A stretch of DNA of 64,000 nt, taken from Chitinophagales bacterium. GTDB taxonomy: Bacteria; Bacteroidota; Bacteroidia; Chitinophagales; Chitinophagaceae. The notes under the pieces were generated by a model. The model saw nothing but the letters and a program-made list of their open reading frames with translations. It searched no databases and was not told where the DNA came from. Below, piece after piece: positions 33,451 through 42,063 of this stretch (position 1 is its first letter; the number at the start of each line of letters is the position of its first letter). The translations under genes and the position numbers were made by a program. The stretch is taken from NCBI GenBank assembly GCA_017303455.1, contig JAFLBM010000010.1, positions 1-64,000 of the forward strand, read 5' to 3'.

Positions 33451-36258
33451 TTACTTCAGGTTCAGATTATAGGTAAAGCCAACAGTAATCGTTGTTCCCG
33501 GTGTATAGGAACTAAATGTTCTGTCAGTACCACTATTGAATACTTTCTTATCATCCCTGTTTTCATAAGTAGCAAACGCCTGGTTAAAAATATCACTCAC
33601 CGTGAGACGCACTTCCCCTTTCTTCTTCATGATTTTGCGGCTTATCTGGAAGTCAACCAGGTCCCTTGGTTTTTCATAAATATCACCGAAGTCATCATTA
33701 CCCACCAGGGAAAGGCGCTGGCCGATCCGGTTGTATAAAAGTGAAAAGCTGGTTCCTTTTTCTCCATCGTATTGAATACCCGCATTGATCAGGTAGGGCG
33801 ATTGTCCCTGCAATGGGCGTTGGGTAGATGGCAGTTTATTACCGGATGCATCAACGTTGCCAAGTGTTACTTCAGAGAAAATCAGTGAAGCATTACCATT
33901 GAAGTATAAATTCTGAAGCCATGAAGCTTTCTCAGAAAGAAAAGCCAGGCTTTTACGGATTTCTAATTCCACTCCAAATAATTGCGCCTTTTCTGCATTT
34001 TGAAATTGATATTGACGGCGGGTCGCCACACTGGCACTATTTAATCTCAATTCGATAGGATCAGTAAAGTCTTTATAGAACACACCTGCTGATAACAATT
34101 CACCTGCCCGTGGATAAACTTCATACCGGATATCCGCGTTGATGATGCTGCTGCGTCTCAGTTCAGGTGATCCCGCCGTGGAAGCGATCTGCTCAAAATC
34201 AAAGAAAGTAAAGGGTGCTATTTCCCTGAACTCAGGCCTGGCTACTGTCCTGGATCCGGCCAGGCGGATATTCGTTTTCGTAGAAGGACTGATAGTAAGG
34301 TTAAAAGAAGGAAGTACATCAAATTTATCCGTATCTATTACCTGGGCTTTGTCAGTACCGGACTGGTTTGATTTAAGTACCTGTTCGAAGTTTTCAAACC
34401 GGCTTCCCCAGATTAATCTTACTTTATTACTCAATTTGTTATCCAGCATGATGTAGCCGGCGGATAACGCAGATACACCAAAATATTTGTCCTGGGGATT
34501 TTGTAAATCAGTACTTAACTGGAAACCTGTTGCACTAAAATTCTGCGCACTGAATATCTGGTTGTAGGGTAATGTGAGAAGAGCTTGATCTGCCGGTTCT
34601 CTGTAACCCAGGATAATTGCTCTGAAATCCCGGATACGCACAGTAGCCGCTCCCCCTACTTTTAATGTATGCGATTGTTTTCCCAGGTTAAAAGGCAGGG
34701 AGGCAGACGCATTATACCCAAATGTATGATCTTTCAGGTTACTGAAAAAACGGTTTGTATTATTTCCCCTGAGGTTGATGCTGTAAGGGGCACTGGTGCC
34801 AATACTCTTTCCATAGGTTTGAACCCGCAAATCGGGTTGTTGTTTATTATTATAAGAATAGTTGGCATTCCAGGTGAATTTTATATTCTTAAAACCGATC
34901 TGGTGCGTGCCTTCAAACTGAGAAGTGTAGAGACTCCGTTGATTCAATACACTGGAACGCATAGATACATCCTGCAAATTTTCGGTATTGATACCGGTAC
35001 GGCGGTAATAATTATCCTCAAATAACTGGTTGAACAGGTTTTTGAAAGCTACTTTATGTTTTCCTTTTGTCCAGGCAATATTGGCAATAGCTCCCCAGCT
35101 TACATTGTATTTATTCTGCTGATCATTGTAGTCAAAAAATTGCTGACCGCTTGCTCCTTTCTCAAATAATTCTTTTGTGGCGCTGTACAATAACTTAGAG
35201 TTCCTGTAGGTAACCCCCAGCACAGAACCAAAGGCACCGCCTTTAGGGCCCTTAACAGCGTTAGCCCAGGTAAGATTATATTGCTGTACAGGGCCTGCTG
35301 TTGATTGTGTTTCGTTGTACAAATCATCCCTGAATGATTTTGCAACGGCCAGTTGCTCAGCAGCACTGAGTTTGGAAAAATCCAGGTATTTTTTGGGATA
35401 AGAAGAAGGCAGGCTTCGCTGGTTATCAAAACCAAGCCAGTCCGTACTTCCTCTTTCATTACTGATAAAATCTTTGAAAGCGGATTGTGTATTGAAACCA
35501 AGACTGGCTCCAAAACTAAGTTGGTTAGAGGTGGGAATATCTTTGGTTTGTATCTGAACAAGTCCCCCGGCAAACTCACCGGTAAGATCCGGTGTGGCCG
35601 TTTTATTAATAATGATATTATCGATCAGGTTAGAAGGGATGATATCAAAAGAGAATGCTTTTTTATCGGGCTCACTGCTCGGCATCTGTGCGCCATTGAT
35701 CATCGCAGAATTATACCGGTCACTCAACCCTCTCACAATTACAAACTTATTGTCCTGGATGGAAGCACCACTAACCCTTCTCAATACTTCCCCGGTGTTT
35801 TTATCGGGTGTACGGCGGATAAAATCTGCTGCAATACCGCTGGAAAGAGCTGCATTGTTTTTCTGGAAAGCCAGCAGGGCATTGGTGCTTTCCTGGCGAC
35901 GGGTTGATTTTAACACCACCCCCCCTAATTCTGATTGTTTACTTGGCTCCAGTACAATATCAATTTCATTATTTCCACCCGAAGAAACCTCCACCTCGGC
36001 AATGGATTTACCGGTATATCCTGTGGCAGAAACAATGAGGGTATATTTTTTCCCCGGCTCCAGGTTTAACGTAAAGCGTCCTTCCACGTTAGCAGCAGTT
36101 CCCGTATTGGTGCCTTCGATAAGTACAGAAGCTCCTGCAACAGGCTCATTTTTCTGGTTAGTTACCTTACCGGATAATTTAATTGTTGTTTGTGCAAAAG
36201 AGGAAGAAGCAACCCCAAAACACATGATCAGTAATAAGAAGCGTACCCTTGCAGTCAT
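33451..36258 (-). CDS. TonB-dependent receptor of the phosphate block
   Basis: 935 residues from the ATG at 36258; the longer frame begins with TTG at 36276 and is less likely. The signal peptide ends SSFAQ (~residue 23). A carboxypeptidase-regulatory-like domain (~25-105) is followed by the plug (VLRRVSGASIQDNKFVIVRGL) and a long barrel ending in GFTYNLNLK. Pho-box-like repeats (36291-36350) sit directly in front of its promoter position, and the next gene upstream encodes a phosphate-type porin. It may import a phosphorus compound too large for a porin. That is inferred from the context, not from the receptor itself. Confidence 0.88.
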   Translation of the reverse strand: MTARVRFLLLIMCFGVASSSFAQTTIKLSGKVTNQKNEPVAGASVLIEGTNTGTAANVEGRFTLNLEPGKKYTLIVSATGYTGKSIAEVEVSSGGNNEIDIVLEPSKQSELGGVVLKSTRRQESTNALLAFQKNNAALSSGIAADFIRRTPDKNTGEVLRRVSGASIQDNKFVIVRGLSDRYNSAMINGAQMPSSEPDKKAFSFDIIPSNLIDNIIINKTATPDLTGEFAGGLVQIQTKDIPTSNQLSFGASLGFNTQSAFKDFISNERGSTDWLGFDNQRSLPSSYPKKYLDFSKLSAAEQLAVAKSFRDDLYNETQSTAGPVQQYNLTWANAVKGPKGGAFGSVLGVTYRNSKLLYSATKELFEKGASGQQFFDYNDQQNKYNVSWGAIANIAWTKGKHKVAFKNLFNQLFEDNYYRRTGINTENLQDVSMRSSVLNQRSLYTSQFEGTHQIGFKNIKFTWNANYSYNNKQQPDLRVQTYGKSIGTSAPYSINLRGNNTNRFFSNLKDHTFGYNASASLPFNLGKQSHTLKVGGAATVRIRDFRAIILGYREPADQALLTLPYNQIFSAQNFSATGFQLSTDLQNPQDKYFGVSALSAGYIMLDNKLSNKVRLIWGSRFENFEQVLKSNQSGTDKAQVIDTDKFDVLPSFNLTISPSTKTNIRLAGSRTVARPEFREIAPFTFFDFEQIASTAGSPELRRSSIINADIRYEVYPRAGELLSAGVFYKDFTDPIELRLNSASVATRRQYQFQNAEKAQLFGVELEIRKSLAFLSEKASWLQNLYFNGNASLIFSEVTLGNVDASGNKLPSTQRPLQGQSPYLINAGIQYDGEKGTSFSLLYNRIGQRLSLVGNDDFGDIYEKPRDLVDFQISRKIMKKKGEVRLTVSDIFNQAFATYENRDDKKVFNSGTDRTFSSYTPGTTITVGFTYNLNLK

Positions 36259-36273
36259 ATCAGTTATTTGCGG

Positions 36274-36350
36274 CAAAGGACGGCTTGTAAGATTACCGGT
36301 ATGTTACTCCCGTGTTAACCAATTATGATGGCAATGTTACGCCAGTGTTA
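36274..36350 (-). promoter_or_regulatory. Pho-box-like direct repeats before the TonB receptor
   Basis: On the plus strand TGTTA starts at 36302, 36313, 36335 and 36346, with degenerate units at 36324 (TATGA) and 36291 (GATTA): six positions with an exact 11-bp period. In the gene's direction they read TTAACA or GTAACA, like PhoP boxes in Bacillus. GTCCTTTG at 36281-36274 is the likely -7 box, ten bases past the last unit. Confidence 0.7.
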
Positions 36351-36359
36351 AGCCGGGTC

Positions 36360-37667
36360 TTAAAAACGGTAATGAAAGCGGAAAGTAAGTACGTTGTCCT
36401 TTTTATCAGTGCTGTAACCGGTCAATTGGGAGGTTTCGTTCTTAACGATATCGTAATAGACTACTAACCGCAGGTTTTCATTCAGCACCCTTAAAAACCC
36501 GATACCCCAGGTGGAATATCGTATATCCGTGGCGTTGAAATTGGTGCCCGGCTTTCCGATTTCCAGTTCCTCCACTTTAGTATTAGGATCATACCAGTCG
36601 TATTTGATCAGTAACTGGTTATTCCGGTTCACAATATGCTGCAGCAAAAAAAAGAACCCACCGTCAAACTGCCGGAGGTAGGTGGGAGCATCCGGCAAAG
36701 TACCGGGATTGGTGCTGGTGCTGGAAGTGCCCGGTTGTGAACCTCTCCAGTATTCATTTCTAAGTTCCGTCTCTCCCCAGCCGTGTTTGAATTTTACCTG
36801 CAGGTCTGCTCCATAATAATGGCGGGGAGCTATTTTACCAATATTGGATAGAGCTGAATCAACGATATATAATTTATCCCCCGCAGCATTGGCTTTGGTT
36901 TCATAAACATATTTAGTGGCCTGCCGCCAGCCGCCATATAATAAAGAAAGTCCCCCGCTCAGCTCCCATTTTTTAAACTTTTGTGGTTTGACCGTTACCC
37001 GGCTGATAAAATCTTTATGGCTGTCAAAATCTGTGGTACCCGACAGACCCTGCCCGTTAAAAAGCCCGGCATCAATTTTAAAAAGCTTATTCTTTGCATT
37101 TTTTCTCAACGGATCGTAAGTAACCATAGCCCCGAGGTCTCTTTCCGAGGGCATCAGTATCTGCGACATACGGCCCCGTTCGGGTGCTTCCCGGAACTGG
37201 GAGGAAAGATTGACCTCAAATCCAAAAGGCCGGGCGAACATACCTGCTGTCAGTGAAAAATTATGCTTCTTTTTTTCATACACTTTTACAAACACATCCC
37301 GCAGGCCAACGCCTCTCTCCGTTGCATCTACCTGGAAAGTAAAAACAGCTTTCGGAAACCCATCCTTTGTCGCCAGGAAATAGTCAATTCTTATCCTGGC
37401 CCGTCTAAGCATGAACCGGTTATTAGAGAAAGCGGAAAAATTTCCCCCGTTATAGGACGCAGCCCCTTTTTCCTGTGCCAGCTGGAATTGTGGCTGCAGG
37501 TAGCCTGAAATACGAAGGTTTTCAAACCTTTTCAGGACCGGCCTGACTGTATCCTTAATAAAAAAAGAAGAATCAATATCCGAAAGGTATCGCTGTGCAA
37601 CTGCTTTTTGTGAAAACAAAGAACCAAGAAAGAACAGAATTATAAATACAACCCTATATTTTGCCAT
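36360..37667 (-). CDS. OprO/OprP-family porin (phosphate-selective type)
   Basis: 435 residues. Signal peptide ends KAVAQ (residue 25). The N-terminal region LRISGYLQPQFQLAQ, RRARIRIDYF and the loop FTFQVDATERG are typical of the polyphosphate/phosphate-selective porin family; the C-terminal strand is LTFRFHYRF. It forms an outer-membrane barrel that lets phosphate or small anions through. Its start lies 176 bases from the divergent DUF47-Pit operon, and five 11-bp repeats plus a perfect -7 box stand in front of it. Selectivity for phosphate is a family trait and is supported by the neighbours. Confidence 0.9.
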   Translation of the reverse strand: MAKYRVVFIILFFLGSLFSQKAVAQRYLSDIDSSFFIKDTVRPVLKRFENLRISGYLQPQFQLAQEKGAASYNGGNFSAFSNNRFMLRRARIRIDYFLATKDGFPKAVFTFQVDATERGVGLRDVFVKVYEKKKHNFSLTAGMFARPFGFEVNLSSQFREAPERGRMSQILMPSERDLGAMVTYDPLRKNAKNKLFKIDAGLFNGQGLSGTTDFDSHKDFISRVTVKPQKFKKWELSGGLSLLYGGWRQATKYVYETKANAAGDKLYIVDSALSNIGKIAPRHYYGADLQVKFKHGWGETELRNEYWRGSQPGTSSTSTNPGTLPDAPTYLRQFDGGFFFLLQHIVNRNNQLLIKYDWYDPNTKVEELEIGKPGTNFNATDIRYSTWGIGFLRVLNENLRLVVYYDIVKNETSQLTGYSTDKKDNVLTFRFHYRF

Positions 37668-37710
37668 TGATACATCTTAAATTAATGAAAACCCTGCAGG
37701 TGAATGAATG

Positions 37711-37774
37711 CAAATATAAAATCTTTGTTACTCCTGTATTATCGAATAGTTATCCCTATATTAAATAATTATTA
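37711..37774 (-). promoter_or_regulatory. Pho-box-like repeats and -7 box before the porin
   Basis: On the plus strand TGTTA, TATTA, AGTTA, TATTA and TATTA start at 37726, 37737, 37748, 37759 and 37770, each exactly 11 bp apart. TATATTTG (37718-37711 on the minus strand) is an exact TAnnTTTG match 7 bases beyond the last unit. No TTTG at -33: the repeats take its place, as expected of an activator-dependent promoter. Confidence 0.72.
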
Positions 37775-37812
37775 ACTCTAAGCCGGTTACCCCCATCATG
37801 TAGGCAACCCGG

Positions 37813-37820
37813 TAATTTCG
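37813..37820 (+). promoter_or_regulatory. Possible -7 box of DUF47-Pit
   Basis: TAATTTCG, one base off TAnnTTTG, 23 bases before the DUF47 start. The repeat array at 37726-37774 lies upstream and could act on this side as well. Confidence 0.35.
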
Positions 37821-37842
37821 CAACCAGCAAAAGCAACACAAT

Positions 37843-38484
37843 ATGAACTCCTTTCTGAAGATCTTTATGCCCAAGAACAAAGTGTTTTATGAACTCTTTG
37901 AGCAGGTGGCCGACAATGCCTCTAAAATGGGTAAAATCCTGTCGCAGGTGGTGGCAGAGCCTGATTTTGATAAACGGGCAGCCCTGATTGCCCAGTTGGA
38001 AGACCTGGAACATGCCAATGATGAACTGACTCACAGCGTATTTACTGAGCTGGGAAGGAATTTTATCACCCCGTTTGACCGGGAGGATATCCACTACCTC
38101 GCCACTTCACTGGATGATATTGCTGACTATATCTATGCCGCCGGCAAAAAGATCAATTTCTACCGGGTGAACCCGAATGATATGGGGATGCAGAAATTTG
38201 CTGAACTCATTGAGCAGAGTGTGCACCAGGTAAAACTGGCCGTAACAGAATTGCGGGATATGAAGAATATGCGCAAGATCACCGAAGCCCTGGTAAAGAT
38301 CAATAGTATCGAGAACCAGGCCGATGATATTTTTGATATGAGTATTGAACGTTTATTCGCTACCGAACCCGATGCCAAAGAAGTGATCAAGAAAAGAGAG
38401 ATCTACCAGGTGATGGAGATCGTAACCGATAAATGTGAAGATGCCAGTAATGTAATTGAGTCGATCATTATTAAGTACGCATAA
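37843..38484 (+). CDS. DUF47 phosphate transport accessory protein
   Basis: 213 residues, all helical and acidic, with the usual DUF47 pieces (VADNASKMGKIL, DREDIHYLATSLDDIADYIY and the C-terminal DKCEDASNVIESIIIKYA). Homologues lie directly before Pit-type phosphate permeases and are thought to control them. No signal peptide, so cytoplasmic. The permease gene follows after 60 bases. Divergent from the porin gene with the Pho-box-like array between them. Confidence 0.93.
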   Translation: MNSFLKIFMPKNKVFYELFEQVADNASKMGKILSQVVAEPDFDKRAALIAQLEDLEHANDELTHSVFTELGRNFITPFDREDIHYLATSLDDIADYIYAAGKKINFYRVNPNDMGMQKFAELIEQSVHQVKLAVTELRDMKNMRKITEALVKINSIENQADDIFDMSIERLFATEPDAKEVIKKREIYQVMEIVTDKCEDASNVIESIIIKYA

Positions 38485-38544
38485 ATAGTTTGAAGATTTG
38501 TTACATTTTCAAATTTTCAACTCAGCACATTTTCAAAATAGTTT
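38485..38544 (+). repeat. Word-repeat spacer between DUF47 and pit
   Basis: The spacer contains repeats of an attttcaaa word (TTTGAAGATTTGTTACATTT, then TTTTCAAATTTTCAACTC and CATTTTCAAAA). Same class as 7502-7574 with a different word. No gene. Confidence 0.45.
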
Positions 38545-39774
38545 ATGACCACTTTCCTGATTGTTATTATAGCGCTGGCCCTGATCTTTGATTATATCAA
38601 TGGATTTCACGATGCAGCCAATTCCATTGCCACCGTTGTTTCCACTAAGGTATTGACCCCTTTCCAGGCCGTGTTATGGGCTGCGGTTTTCAACTCCATT
38701 GCCTTTTTCATTTTTAAAGATCATGGTGTTGCAGATACAGTAGCCAAAACCGTAAAATCCGGCGTCATCGAAACTCCCGGTGCCAAGGAAGGGATAATGA
38801 TGGTGGTTATTTTCTCTGGCCTAATTGCAGCAATAACCTGGAACCTGCTGACCTGGTGGCTCGGTATTCCTTCTTCTTCCTCTCATACATTGATTGGAGG
38901 TTTTGCCGGTGCCGCTATCGCAGCTGGTGGATTCGGAGCCGTCAACTCTGCCATCATCATCAAGACCGCCAGTTTTATTTTCCTGGCCCCGGTCATTGGT
39001 ATGATAATGGCATTTGTGATGTCATTATGGTTTTTAAGTTCTTTCAAAAAAGGATGGACCTCCAAAATATTTTCCATCATTATCATTCTTGGTGTTATCG
39101 CCTTCCTGGCCACCAACCTTGAATTCAACAGGGAAATATTGGCTAAAAAAACACACTACGATTCCTACACTGCACAGGTAATATTTTATTCTAAAAATTT
39201 CAAATGGATACTGCTGGCGATCATATTATTAGTAATGGCAGTATTTTCCCTTTACCTCAGCCAGTTGAATGCACATAAAGCCAATCAATGGTTCAAACGC
39301 TTGCAACTGATTTCTTCTGCTGCCTTTAGTATCGGCCATGGTGGTAATGATGCGCAAAAAGTAATGGGTATCATCACTGCAGCATTAATTGCAGGGGGTT
39401 CTATTACAGAATTCAGCCAGATGCCGAACTGGGTACCGATTGCCTGTTATGCAGCTATTGGTTTGGGAACCATGAGCGGTGGCTGGAAGATCGTAAAAAC
39501 GATGGGCACCAAGATCACTAAAGTTACCCCTTTCGAAGGTGTGGCTGCCGAAACTGCAGGAGCCATTACATTATTTGTAACAGAAGCATTAAAGATTCCG
39601 GTGAGTACCACGCATACAATCACCGGTGCCATCATGGGTGTGGGTGCTACCAAAAGATTATCCGCTGTAAGATGGGGCGTAACGATCAACCTGATCTGGG
39701 CCTGGATTCTGACCATTCCGATCAGCGGATTGTTAGCAGCGGGTGTTTATTATGTTGCGCATTATTTCTTGTAA
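38545..39774 (+). CDS. Pit-family inorganic phosphate permease
   Basis: 409 residues and about ten membrane helices. Both halves of the internal repeat carry the Pit signature: GFHDAANSIATVVSTKVL near residue 20 and GHGGNDAQKVMGIIT near 270. Matching motifs later in each half are IPSSSSHTLIGG and VSTTHTITGAI. It brings phosphate (with a metal or proton) across the inner membrane at low affinity. Encoded with its DUF47 partner. A terminator follows 21 bases after the stop. Confidence 0.95.
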   Translation: MTTFLIVIIALALIFDYINGFHDAANSIATVVSTKVLTPFQAVLWAAVFNSIAFFIFKDHGVADTVAKTVKSGVIETPGAKEGIMMVVIFSGLIAAITWNLLTWWLGIPSSSSHTLIGGFAGAAIAAGGFGAVNSAIIIKTASFIFLAPVIGMIMAFVMSLWFLSSFKKGWTSKIFSIIIILGVIAFLATNLEFNREILAKKTHYDSYTAQVIFYSKNFKWILLAIILLVMAVFSLYLSQLNAHKANQWFKRLQLISSAAFSIGHGGNDAQKVMGIITAALIAGGSITEFSQMPNWVPIACYAAIGLGTMSGGWKIVKTMGTKITKVTPFEGVAAETAGAITLFVTEALKIPVSTTHTITGAIMGVGATKRLSAVRWGVTINLIWAWILTIPISGLLAAGVYYVAHYFL

Positions 39775-39795
39775 TATCATATCAGCTTCTTTGCT

Positions 39796-39825
39796 AAAAA
39801 ATCCTGACTTTTGTCGGGATTTTTT
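39796..39825. terminator. Terminator after the phosphate permease gene
   Basis: AAAAAATCCTGAC, loop TTTT, GTCGGGATTTTTT: an 8-9 bp stem with one T-G pair, ending in T. The A tract at the other side makes it usable in both directions. It ends 6 bases before galE begins. Confidence 0.85.
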
Positions 39826-39830
39826 AATTT

Positions 39831-40883
39831 ATGGCAACAATACTTGTAACAGGCGGATGCGGCTATATTGGTTCGCATACGATCGTGGACCTTATCGAAA
39901 ATGGTTATGATGTAATTTCAGTAGATAATAATTCCCGTAGCAATCCCGGCATCTTCTCCGGTATAGAAAGCATAACGGGCAAAAAAGTGAAGAATTACAA
40001 AGTTGACCTTTGCAATTTTGATGACACGTTTGCTATTTTTCATGAAAATGATATCCGTGGTGTTATTCATTTTGCAGCCTATAAAGCAGTGGGCGAATCT
40101 GTAGAGAAGCCTTTATTGTATTTTGAAAATAACCTGACCTCGCTGATCAATTTATTGAAATGTGTACAGGAGTTTGAAACACCCTACTTTGTTTTCTCTT
40201 CTTCCTGCACGGTCTATGGCAATCCTGACCAGATACCGGTAACTGAAAAAACACCGCCTAAGCCTGCAGAATCGCCCTATGGTTATACCAAACAGATGGG
40301 CGAGCAGATCATCAATGAATTTGCCAAAAGTATCGGCACCCATTGTATCCTGCTGCGCTATTTCAACCCGGTTGGAGCACACCCTTCCATTAAGATCGGT
40401 GAAATGCCCATCGGCAAACCACAGAACCTGGTACCGGCCATCACACAAACCGCTATTGGCAAATTGGATAAAATGACGGTGTATGGTAATGATTATGATA
40501 CCCGGGATGGTTCCTGCCTGCGTGACTTTATTCATGTAAGCGATATCGCCCATGCTCACACCTTAGCGATCAAATACCTGGAAGAAGAAAAAAATACCGG
40601 CCTGTGCGAAGTATTTAATCTTGGTTCCGGGAATGGGGTAACTGTACTCGAAGCTATCCATGCTTTTGAAAAAGTAAGTGGTACTAAATTGAATTACGAG
40701 ATCGGGCCCCGCAGAACGGGTGATGTGATCGCCATCTATGCCAATAATGATCTTGCCCGCCAGCTACTTGGCTGGAATCCCCAATATTCGCTGGAAGATA
40801 TGATGCGGACTGCCTGGGAATGGGAGCAACGCCTGAAAGCGGATGATACCATTTTCAGCGGGCAACCTGTACAACTCAATTAA
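39831..40883 (+). CDS. galE: UDP-glucose 4-epimerase
   Basis: 350 residues. The NAD-binding motif TGGCGYIGSH is at residues 7-16. The catalytic pair is in FSSSCTVYG (Ser) and PYGYTKQMGE (Tyr, Lys). Conserved NPVGAHPS and RRTGDV motifs are present. Interconverts UDP-glucose and UDP-galactose and supplies sugar nucleotides for envelope glycans. The gene sits just behind a terminator, so it needs its own promoter, which I could not find in the 6-base gap; it may start within the terminator region or by read-through. Confidence 0.95.
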   Translation: MATILVTGGCGYIGSHTIVDLIENGYDVISVDNNSRSNPGIFSGIESITGKKVKNYKVDLCNFDDTFAIFHENDIRGVIHFAAYKAVGESVEKPLLYFENNLTSLINLLKCVQEFETPYFVFSSSCTVYGNPDQIPVTEKTPPKPAESPYGYTKQMGEQIINEFAKSIGTHCILLRYFNPVGAHPSIKIGEMPIGKPQNLVPAITQTAIGKLDKMTVYGNDYDTRDGSCLRDFIHVSDIAHAHTLAIKYLEEEKNTGLCEVFNLGSGNGVTVLEAIHAFEKVSGTKLNYEIGPRRTGDVIAIYANNDLARQLLGWNPQYSLEDMMRTAWEWEQRLKADDTIFSGQPVQLN

Positions 40884-40949
40884 AGACCAGTTGTACAAAG
40901 AGGAAAGAAAGAGTTTACTTTCTCAGTACCCGTTTCCCTCTTAGTTCCT

Positions 40950-40957
40950 TACTTTTG
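40950..40957 (+). promoter_or_regulatory. -7 box of the transketolase subunit gene
   Basis: TACTTTTG, exact TAnnTTTG, 19 bases before the start codon at 40976. No good -33 element. Confidence 0.55.
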
Positions 40958-40975
40958 CGCAGCTAATTTTCAAAC

Positions 40976-41932
40976 ATGCTCAAAGACATACAATCAACCG
41001 GAAATAAAGATACCCGCAGTGGTTTTGGTGACGGCATCGTGGAAGCAGCCCGCAAAAATCCCAATGTGGTAGCGCTGACTGCCGACCTGGCCGGATCGCT
41101 GAAACTGCAACAGTTCATGAAAGAATTTCCTGAACGTTTTGTACAGTGTGGTATTGCCGAAGCCAATATGATGGGCATTGCTGCCGGTATGACCATCGGT
41201 GGTAAAATTCCTTTCACCACCACTTTTGCAAACTTTTCTACCGGAAGGGTGTATGACCAGATCCGCCAGTCGATTGCTTACAGCGATAAGAATGTAAAAA
41301 TCTGCGCATCCCATGCCGGTATTACACTCGGAGAGGATGGTGCCACCCACCAGATACTGGAAGATATTGGCCTGATGAAAATGTTGCCGGGTATGACCGT
41401 TATTGTTCCCTGTGATTATGCGCAGACCAAAGCAGCTACTGAAGCCATCGCTGAATATAAAGGCCCGGTTTACCTTCGTTTCGGCAGACCGGTTTGGCCC
41501 ATCTTCACTTCCGACAGGCCTTTTGAAATTGGTAAGGCCCAATATTTCAGTGAAGGAACGGATGTTTCCATTTTTGCCTGCGGCCATTTAGTATGGAATG
41601 CTATCCAGGCCGGTGTTATTTTAGAAGAAAAGGGAATCAGCGTGGAAGTGATCAATATTCATACGATCAAACCGCTGGATGAAGCAGCAGTGATCAGTTC
41701 GTTGAAAAAAACAAAATGTGCTGTTACTGCCGAAGAGCACAATATCATTGGCGGGCTGGGCGATGCAATTGCTCAATGTGCTGCCAAGAATTTTCCGGTG
41801 CCAATCGAATATGTGGGTACAAAAGATACATTTGGCGAAAGCGGAACACCCAAAGAATTGCTGAAGAAATATGGCCTTGACGTTCCAGATATCGTGGCAG
41901 CCGCTGAAAAAGCCATGAGCCGGAAGAAGTAA
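40976..41932 (+). CDS. Transketolase, C-terminal subunit of a split enzyme
   Basis: 318 residues, corresponding to the pyrimidine-binding and C-terminal domains. Motifs: [10 protein letters not shown] at the start, [20 protein letters not shown] with the cofactor-activating Glu (~55-74), [14 protein letters not shown], and the C-terminal GLGDAIAQ. The N-terminal half that binds the diphosphate of thiamine diphosphate is usually encoded just upstream; here the upstream gene is galE and the half is not in the window. The pair would work in the pentose phosphate pathway. A solid terminator closes the gene. Confidence 0.9.
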   Translation: MLKDIQSTGNKDTRSGFGDGIVEAARKNPNVVALTADLAGSLKLQQFMKEFPERFVQCGIAEANMMGIAAGMTIGGKIPFTTTFANFSTGRVYDQIRQSIAYSDKNVKICASHAGITLGEDGATHQILEDIGLMKMLPGMTVIVPCDYAQTKAATEAIAEYKGPVYLRFGRPVWPIFTSDRPFEIGKAQYFSEGTDVSIFACGHLVWNAIQAGVILEEKGISVEVINIHTIKPLDEAAVISSLKKTKCAVTAEEHNIIGGLGDAIAQCAAKNFPVPIEYVGTKDTFGESGTPKELLKKYGLDVPDIVAAAEKAMSRKK

Positions 41933-41959
41933 GGTTAAAAAATTGTTCCAAATACAAGG

Positions 41960-41998
41960 GCAGGTTCTTTTCATAATTGAACCTGCTTTTCTATTTTT
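41960..41998 (+). terminator. Terminator after the transketolase subunit gene
   Basis: GCAGGTTC and GAACCTGC, 8 perfect pairs around an 11-base loop, followed by TTTTCTATTTTTAT. Confidence 0.85.
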
Positions 41999-42063
41999 AT
42001 AACAGTTCTCTATTAAACAATGATGATTTCCAATATTCAAAGCCACCCAAAACCAACAACAGT

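Noticed and set aside
36259..36276. A TTG start six codons upstream for the TonB receptor
   Set aside because: It overlaps the likely -7 box (36274-36281), and the ATG at 36258 gives a better signal peptide.
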